In this document: positions 16,035 through 20,219 of the stretch, piece by piece | How the letters are laid out: every line of letters starts with the position of its first letter | Numbering within the stretch: the stretch's first letter is position 1 | Source: Candidatus Hodarchaeota archaeon | GTDB taxonomy: Archaea; Asgardarchaeota; Heimdallarchaeia; Hodarchaeales; Hodarchaeaceae | DNA: 20,219 nucleotides | Direction: 5' to 3' | Assembly (NCBI GenBank): GCA_016839665.1 | Contig: JAEOTU010000148.1 | Coordinates: forward strand, 1-20,219 | The notes under the pieces: generated by a model | What the model was told of the DNA's origin: nothing | The model's input: only the letters and a program-made list of their open reading frames with translations | Database searches by the model: none | Translations under genes and position numbers: made by a program

Positions 16035-16139
16035 TGGACCGAGTGGGATTTGGACCCACGACCTCCTGCATTCAGGATTCTTACTCAAGAGAGCAAAATT
16101 TGCCAAGCAGGCGCTACTACCAAGCTGAGCTATCGGCCC
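16035..16139 (-). tRNA. tRNA-Ala(GGC) with a 30-nt intron at 37/38
   Basis: The minus strand gives a cloverleaf after removing an intron at 16071-16100. The acceptor stem GGGCCGA pairs with TCGGTCC and contains the alanine identity pair G3-U70. The anticodon stem CCTGC/GCAGG holds the loop TTGGCAT with anticodon GGC. The T stem GTGGG/CCCAC holds the loop TCCAAAT. Discriminator A73 is present and CCA is not encoded. The intron closes as a hairpin (ATTTT + GCTC / GAGT + AGAAT, loop TCTT, one bulged A). With the exon it forms a bulge-helix-bulge: bulge CA|A, central helix TTGG/CCTG (two G-C pairs, one G-U, one U-U mismatch), bulge AA|T. Oddities are an extra T in the 3' strand of the D stem (GCTC against G-T-AGC) and C instead of U at position 55. 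Exons are 16139-16101 and 16070-16035; the mature length is 75 nt. Confidence 0.9.
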
Positions 16140-16598
16140 TGTATATTACAACATAAGGAAGATTGATTTTAGATTTACTTCAATTTGTAACTAATAAAGT
16201 AATTAATTTTATGCCTTATCTAGTATGAATGAAAGAATGCAGATTAATGATTTTGAAAAATTTATGGAAGACTATTAAGACTAAAATATCAAAGATTTAA
16301 TTTTTTAGATGATTTAGAGGTTGAATTTTAAAGGATTTCTAGATTGAGGTTATCTATCTTCTGATCCTTAAATTTAAACGCTAATAAAAAAACAACAACG
16401 ATAACCAAGTTATACAACGTTACTATTTCACATTAAAAAACCATTAGCGTAGTCAAATAAACATTTGAAATCCTTAGAAAGTGTACATAATAAGTTTAAT
16501 AATAAGACATTTATTTTTACTCTCCGATATGAACTCTTTTAAAGGATAGAATTACTCTTCCTCGGATAGAAGTCTATAAGTTTGAGAAGGATCTTAGC
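16140..16598. other. 459-bp AT-rich gene-free stretch with nested inverted repeats
   Basis: No coding frame here looks real. The region must hold the promoters of the tRNA (minus) and of the zinc-ribbon gene (plus, with GAAGGA before its ATG). A nested inverted repeat spans 16378-16450: outer arms ACGCTAAT (16378-16385) and ATTAGCGT (16443-16450), and inside them AACG-ATAAC (16397-16405), loop CAA, and GTTAT (16409-16413) followed after four bases by CGTT (16418-16421). In such AT-rich sequence a structure like this can arise by chance, so its meaning is open. Confidence 0.5.
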
Positions 16599-17372
16599 AT
16601 GTCACATACTTACTGTACAAATTGTGGAAAAGAAATTAGTGTAACTGCTCGTTTTTGTAGGTTTTGTGGAACCCCTATAAGAAAACCTAAAAAGGAAACT
16701 TCAGCTCCGGAATCTTTTTCACCTTCTCGCGTCGAACATCCTACTCCAGCGAGGAAACCAACTCCACCTCCACCTGAAGTTCATGAAAAAATTCCAGATG
16801 ACATTGTGGTTATTCTTTATTCCCGAAAAAGAAAAGACCAAATTAAATCAGATCTCAAAAAATTGCTTGAAGAAATTGATGAGCTAACAAAAAAGGTTGA
16901 GATAGGTCTAATTGAAGAAGGCGAATCCACTGAAATGATAGAAAAAATCCAATCTAATATTGTTACTCTTCAAGAAGAGCAAAAAACTCTCCAATCACAA
17001 CCCTTGGAGCTTGAAACATTAGCTGAAGGAGAAAAAAAGTGGCTAAAACGCCTAGAAAAAATTGAGGAGAAAAAACGTGCTCAAGCAGTTTCTAATGATG
17101 TCTATTCTTCTCTTCGTGATGAATACTCTTCCGAATTAGCCACAGTTCAACAGAAACTAGCTGTTGAAGAGCGAAAAGCTAGAAGATGGCTTGTAGACCT
17201 CCAAAAAGAAACAAGAGAAATGGAAACTAAGATCGAACGTCTACGAGTTCGAGGTGAAATTGAGGGCTTGAGTAAAGAAGAAATCCGGCTAAAAACAGAG
17301 GAATTAGGGGATCAACGTGAAAAAAAGGCTATAGCTGCTGAGGTTCTAACAAAGATTCTCGGTTCTCTTTAA
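16599..17372 (+). CDS. Zinc-ribbon coiled-coil protein, possibly CdvA-like
   Basis: A 257-residue protein with a clear layout. An N-terminal zinc ribbon has C6-x2-C9 and C20-x2-C23 (YCTNCG...FCRFCG). A Pro-rich basic linker spans about 30-62. A long, highly charged helical region from about 70 to the end has heptad-like spacing. The C-terminal part around SLRDEYSSELATVQQKL and the long E/K/R helices recall the coiled-coil part of CdvA, the archaeal division protein that recruits ESCRT-III, but this rests on general appearance and could be convergence. The ATG at 16599 follows GAAGGA. The 3' end overlaps the stop of the convergent coiled-coil gene by 4 bp (shared TTAA). No membrane segment is seen. 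Confidence 0.85.
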   Translation: MSHTYCTNCGKEISVTARFCRFCGTPIRKPKKETSAPESFSPSRVEHPTPARKPTPPPPEVHEKIPDDIVVILYSRKRKDQIKSDLKKLLEEIDELTKKVEIGLIEEGESTEMIEKIQSNIVTLQEEQKTLQSQPLELETLAEGEKKWLKRLEKIEEKKRAQAVSNDVYSSLRDEYSSELATVQQKLAVEERKARRWLVDLQKETREMETKIERLRVRGEIEGLSKEEIRLKTEELGDQREKKAIAAEVLTKILGSL

Positions 17373-18649
17373 TGCAAAAACTTAGAGATTTTTTCTATTT
17401 CGGTTTCAATGTCTTGAGAAAGGGAGACAATTCTTTCCTTTATTTCAGGAATTTCTTTTTTTAAACGAATTAAAAATGACTCTGTTTCTTCAATATTTTG
17501 AATTATTTTTTGAGCTTTTGAGTATTGGGGATCCTTCTGTATCTGCATCTCTATGTTTTCAAGCTCTTGTTCAAGTTCTCGAATACGAGCAAATTTACTC
17601 AGTACATCTTTATTCACCATGAACTGTCTCAGTTCGGTTGGATCTTCGAACTTAAACCAATTTTTTCCGCTTAATAATTCGAATCCATGAGTTTCTATAA
17701 TAAAAACGATCTGTCTCCATAATTCCTCATTCAATCCCTGAAATCTTGTTGGTTCTAGTATCAGTCCAACGAAATCTTCTCTTTGTTCGAGATTTCGACT
17801 TTCACGCCTTTCAATCATTTTCATATATCGTTCTATGCTTGTAACTAAGATTTTAAGGAATAGTGATAATTCTGGATCTATTAATAGGCTTTCTTTTTCA
17901 CTAATAATTTGACTAATTCCGCTTTTTTCTCTTTGAAACTTCATTTTGTGTTGAGAATGAGGTAATTCTTTTTCCAATTCTTTAAACAGGGCGTTTTTAT
18001 CTTTTAATTCACCTTGTAATCGCATTTTCTGATTTTTCAACTCAATTTTTTCTTTGCTAATACTCGTTAAGGTATTTAATAATCGAAAAAGAGAATCAAA
18101 GAAACTTTTCCCATCCGTTCCATCGACAATGAAAAGATCTTGGTTTTTGATCACATCTTCAAGAATAGTTGAATGTTTACCGTCATTGAGTAACTTTGAA
18201 TAGTATTTTTGAGCATTTTTAATGAATTTCTCATCCTTTTGGTACTTTACGGGAGGATTTGAGCTTTTCTTTAATTCTACCTCAATCTTTCTTAGATCAA
18301 AATCTACTACTTCTAGTTCTTTGCGGTATCCTCTACGTGATCTTGTTTTTAATTGAGAAATCACCTGATAATTCCCCAGGTTTTCAAAAATCTCTTGAAA
18401 AGTGGTTCCAAATCGGAACACATCTACGGTTGATATGGGAACAGTTTCATTAGATTGCTGTGCGTGAGTAATAATCGCTCTAGATCTATTAATAAGTTCA
18501 ATAGTGCCTTCTCCCAAACGAAAACCTTTTCTTCCTCCTACATTAATTTTCAATTGATCTTTTGGGAAATATTTTGCACAGATGTTGAAAAGCCTCTGTT
18601 TTGCGTACTCTTTGGAATTGAATCTAGTAGCCATTCTATGTGTTTCCAT
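17369..18649 (-). CDS. Coiled-coil protein, function unknown
   Basis: A 426-residue soluble protein that I cannot place in a family. The first ~130 residues look globular and basic (RKGFRLGEGTIELINRSRAI, STVDVFRFGTTF). They are followed by a helical segment and a long coiled coil from about 195 to 265 (KEKIELKNQKMRLQGELKDK). A mixed domain at about 270-345 (FVGLILEPTRF, IVFIIETHGFELL) comes next, and a second coiled coil runs from about 345 to the end. The start is uncertain: ATG 18649 or ATG 18634 (MATRFNSKEY), neither with a ribosome binding site. Its stop shares four bases with the stop of the convergent zinc-ribbon coiled-coil gene. Two large coiled-coil proteins side by side may hint at a structural or scaffolding role, but that is inference. 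Confidence 0.75.
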   Translation of the reverse strand: METHRMATRFNSKEYAKQRLFNICAKYFPKDQLKINVGGRKGFRLGEGTIELINRSRAIITHAQQSNETVPISTVDVFRFGTTFQEIFENLGNYQVISQLKTRSRRGYRKELEVVDFDLRKIEVELKKSSNPPVKYQKDEKFIKNAQKYYSKLLNDGKHSTILEDVIKNQDLFIVDGTDGKSFFDSLFRLLNTLTSISKEKIELKNQKMRLQGELKDKNALFKELEKELPHSQHKMKFQREKSGISQIISEKESLLIDPELSLFLKILVTSIERYMKMIERRESRNLEQREDFVGLILEPTRFQGLNEELWRQIVFIIETHGFELLSGKNWFKFEDPTELRQFMVNKDVLSKFARIRELEQELENIEMQIQKDPQYSKAQKIIQNIEETESFLIRLKKEIPEIKERIVSLSQDIETEIEKISKFLH

Positions 18650-18742
18650 TATTCAGGCTAAGGCTTTCTTGTGAAGAAAGAAGAATATCATCTTTCAGTA
18701 GTCCAACAATGATTCCAATCTCAAATTACCACTTATATAGTA

Positions 18743-19432
18743 TTATTCATCTTCAACTGGTGTTAGAAGTTCCCATTCGCTCATTCTAAGATTTAGAATC
18801 ATATCTTCACCATCAGGACATTCAATTCGTAGAACTAGCTGCTTTTTACTCTGCAACACAACTTCAGGATGTAAACATCCTTCTCGAAGTTTTTCCAATA
18901 AGAATCGAACATAGGAATCAGAAATAGCTGTTAAGGAACCATTTTGTAAATTGTCAGCTACCTGACCTGGAAAAATTTGAACTGTTCGACCACTACGCTT
19001 CGTAGTAATCAAACCAACATTCTCCATTCTATTTAAATGATACCTGACTGTATCATGATGAACAGGAGGTTTAATTCCCAGAGCAATTTGACTTTGAAAA
19101 GCACCTGGATTGTTTAACACATAGTTGAAGATTTTTTTGCCTGTTGTTGGCCTTAAAACAGCAAAAATTCGTTCTGCTTCTGCGGATCGTAATCCTGCAG
19201 GGTAATAGATCCGTTTTCCTGCATATTTGAGCGATTTGATAAGGTGATCTTCCTCTAATCGTTTTAAATGCCAATTCAAAGTACCCTGAGGCAGTTCTAG
19301 AAATTTAGCTAAATCAAAAAAATAGGATCCAGGTTTTTCAGCAAGGATTGAGTAAATTTTCCTTCGTAGCGGGTGTAAAAGGAGGCTTAAACTCTCTGAT
19401 TCGTCAGAGGCAAAGGTCATAGTGCTATTCAT
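18743..19432 (-). CDS. Transcriptional regulator with two tandem winged-helix (ArsR-like) domains
   Basis: A 229-residue DNA-binding protein. The first winged helix is at about 18-80 (HPLRRKIYSILAEKPGSY, recognition helix QGTLNWHLKRLEEDHLI, wing KYAGKRIYYPAG). The second is at about 92-157 (KKIFNYVLNNPGAFQSQIA, recognition helix HHDTVRYHLNRMENVGLI, wing RSGRTVQIFP). A C-terminal ~70-residue domain without recognised motifs may bind a ligand or mediate dimer formation. Tandem winged helices in one chain are common in archaeal regulators and can replace a dimer. The ATG at 19432 has AAGGA directly upstream; a second ATG lies 12 nt further. Targets are unknown; no matching operator was identified in the window. 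Confidence 0.87.
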   Translation of the reverse strand: MNSTMTFASDESESLSLLLHPLRRKIYSILAEKPGSYFFDLAKFLELPQGTLNWHLKRLEEDHLIKSLKYAGKRIYYPAGLRSAEAERIFAVLRPTTGKKIFNYVLNNPGAFQSQIALGIKPPVHHDTVRYHLNRMENVGLITTKRSGRTVQIFPGQVADNLQNGSLTAISDSYVRFLLEKLREGCLHPEVVLQSKKQLVLRIECPDGEDMILNLRMSEWELLTPVEDE

Positions 19433-19727
19433 CTTCCTTTTGAAAACCTTTCAGCTTGCATTATATTACATTTCATCAAACTGCTAGAATCTATTTTCTT
19501 CCATTCATACAATCCGTGGTTTCTGTTTTTTCTATTCTAGGCGTGAAATTTTGAGCTTTAATCCACGAAATATACACTGAACTCTATCCTTGAATTGATG
19601 TTAAATATCCTTTCAAGTCTATAGTTTGCAATTCCATAACAAATGTGGATTAACTATTAAGAAATAAAAAAGTTAGAGAAGAAACAAATTTGGAGATGGG
19701 TGTACTTCTCGTACCCCAAAAGAATCC
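19433..19727. other. Gene-free stretch with a small hairpin
   Basis: This is most of a 329-bp gap between two minus-strand genes, and no credible frame is present. Near its right end a hairpin can be drawn: GGG 19698-19700 with CCC 19715-19717, and GTAC 19702-19705 with GTAC 19711-19714, loop TTCTC, one bulged T. Together with the repeats to its right it may help end transcription of the ACT-like gene, or it may be an operator for the regulator gene. Confidence 0.4.
19460..19468 (-). promoter_or_regulatory. Putative TATA box of the winged-helix regulator gene
   Basis: On the minus strand TAATATAAT lies about 28-36 bp before the start codon at 19432. This fits an archaeal TATA box with a very short leader. 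Confidence 0.45.
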
Positions 19728-19761
19728 AGTCAAAAAGAGGGAAGATGAGTCAAAAAGAGGG
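19728..19761 (-). terminator. Duplicated T-rich motif after the ACT-like gene, putative terminator
   Basis: The 14-base sequence AGTCAAAAAGAGGG occurs twice, at 19728-19741 and 19748-19761, exactly 20 bp apart. On the minus strand each copy reads CCCTCTTTTTGACT, and the first begins directly after the stop codon of the upstream minus-strand gene. Archaeal RNA polymerase terminates at oligo-T tracts, so two T5 tracts in tandem fit a terminator. Confidence 0.45.
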
Positions 19762-20181
19762 TTATGCGGTAAGTGTAGTAATATCTACCTTACTCACGCC
19801 TTTGATTTCCGCCAATTCGTCTTTAAGTTGCTCTTGAGAGATCGTTAAATCACTAGAATCCAAGTAGCCCTCATATGTACAGCTATCTTGGGTAAAGCAC
19901 AGACCTGTACTATAAAGAGTCTTTATTTTTGATCTCATAAAGACGACACCTAACTCTTGTAAAAAGTCAGGTGATAACTCGCCGATTTCGATTGCAACTT
20001 TCACAACCTCGGGACTTTTTGTGGGTATAATTCGAATGATTTTTGTCGAAGGGGCAAGTATCATTACAGCAGAGCTTTCTTCTACATCCTTAGGTCTTAG
20101 AGTTTCAAGAAAATCGGCTGGAAGTGATATCGGTTTTGACTCTTGAAGCTGGATCATTTTTGCGATTGTAACAGCAGACAT
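19762..20181 (-). CDS. Small ACT-like domain protein, function unknown
   Basis: A 139-residue protein. The N-terminal 30 residues are polar. From about residue 38 it shows alternating strands and helices (AVMILAPSTKIIRIIPT, KVAIEIGELSPDFLQELGVVF, IKTLYSTGLCF, YEGYLDSSD, the final helix and GVSKVDITTL) in the order strand-helix-strand-strand-helix-strand seen in ACT or other ferredoxin-like ligand-binding domains. The segment C95-x5-C101 (GLCFTQDSC) is unusual and could bind metal or form a disulfide. The ATG at 20181 has GGAGG (20193-20197) about 11 nt upstream and a TATA-like TAAATATTT just beyond. The ACT assignment is by pattern only. Confidence 0.8.
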   Translation of the reverse strand: MSAVTIAKMIQLQESKPISLPADFLETLRPKDVEESSAVMILAPSTKIIRIIPTKSPEVVKVAIEIGELSPDFLQELGVVFMRSKIKTLYSTGLCFTQDSCTYEGYLDSSDLTISQEQLKDELAEIKGVSKVDITTLTA

Positions 20182-20219
20182 CTTTCTTATATCCTCCGCT
20201 AAATATTTAATTTTTTAAT

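Noticed and set aside
15904..16128. 74-residue open frame on the plus strand
   Set aside because: Its second half is the antisense of the tRNA-Ala gene and the first half has no recognisable protein character; it is a chance frame.

Overview
The window looks like chromosomal DNA of an Asgard archaeon (Promethearchaeota), AT-rich and gene-dense. The evidence is a mix of archaeal and eukaryote-like genes: a Rab-type small GTPase, an MglA-type GTPase and a longin-like protein sit together, alongside archaeal Elp3, a TsaC/Sua5 tRNA-modification enzyme, a Dph6-type diphthamide enzyme, a four-subunit pyruvate:ferredoxin oxidoreductase, a tRNA with an archaeal bulge-helix-bulge intron, and TATA-like promoters. 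The exact lineage within Asgard cannot be fixed from this window.

Bases 1-4815 (+ strand) hold a cluster that looks like small-GTPase and membrane biology. It contains the 3' part of a protein with a Pro-Thr-Ala minisatellite, a Rab-like GTPase, an MglA-like GTPase, TsaC/Sua5, and a 631-residue protein whose first ~108 residues resemble the first longin domain of eukaryotic Mon1, a subunit of the Rab7 exchange factor. A gene-free gap follows (4816-4981) that folds by hand into a long bulged hairpin (4830-4930), a candidate structured RNA. A Dph6-like enzyme converges on it.

Bases 5872-8686 (+) are nadA-nadC (NAD synthesis) followed by a small two-helix membrane protein and a left-handed beta-helix acyltransferase, probably one transcript. 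Bases 8730-10059 (-) are a sugar-1-phosphate nucleotidyltransferase and a MazG-like pyrophosphohydrolase. Bases 10181-12836 (+) are a DPAGT1/MraY-type GlcNAc-1-phosphate transferase and Elp3. The acyltransferase, nucleotidyltransferase and phosphosugar transferase suggest a surface glycan or N-glycosylation neighbourhood.

Bases 12863-15780 (-) are a tight porG-porD-porA-porB operon. Upstream of it lies a tRNA-Ala(GGC) with a 30-nt intron (16035-16139, -), then a 459-bp gene-free stretch. The right end holds two convergent coiled-coil genes (one with a zinc ribbon), a tandem winged-helix regulator, and a small ACT-like protein ending in a duplicated T-rich motif that may be a terminator.

Several starts were moved to better ribosome-binding-site matches: small membrane protein at 7687, acyltransferase at 7955, MazG at 9029, porB at 13750 and porA at 14908. 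All functions are read from sequence motifs by eye; no database search was run.
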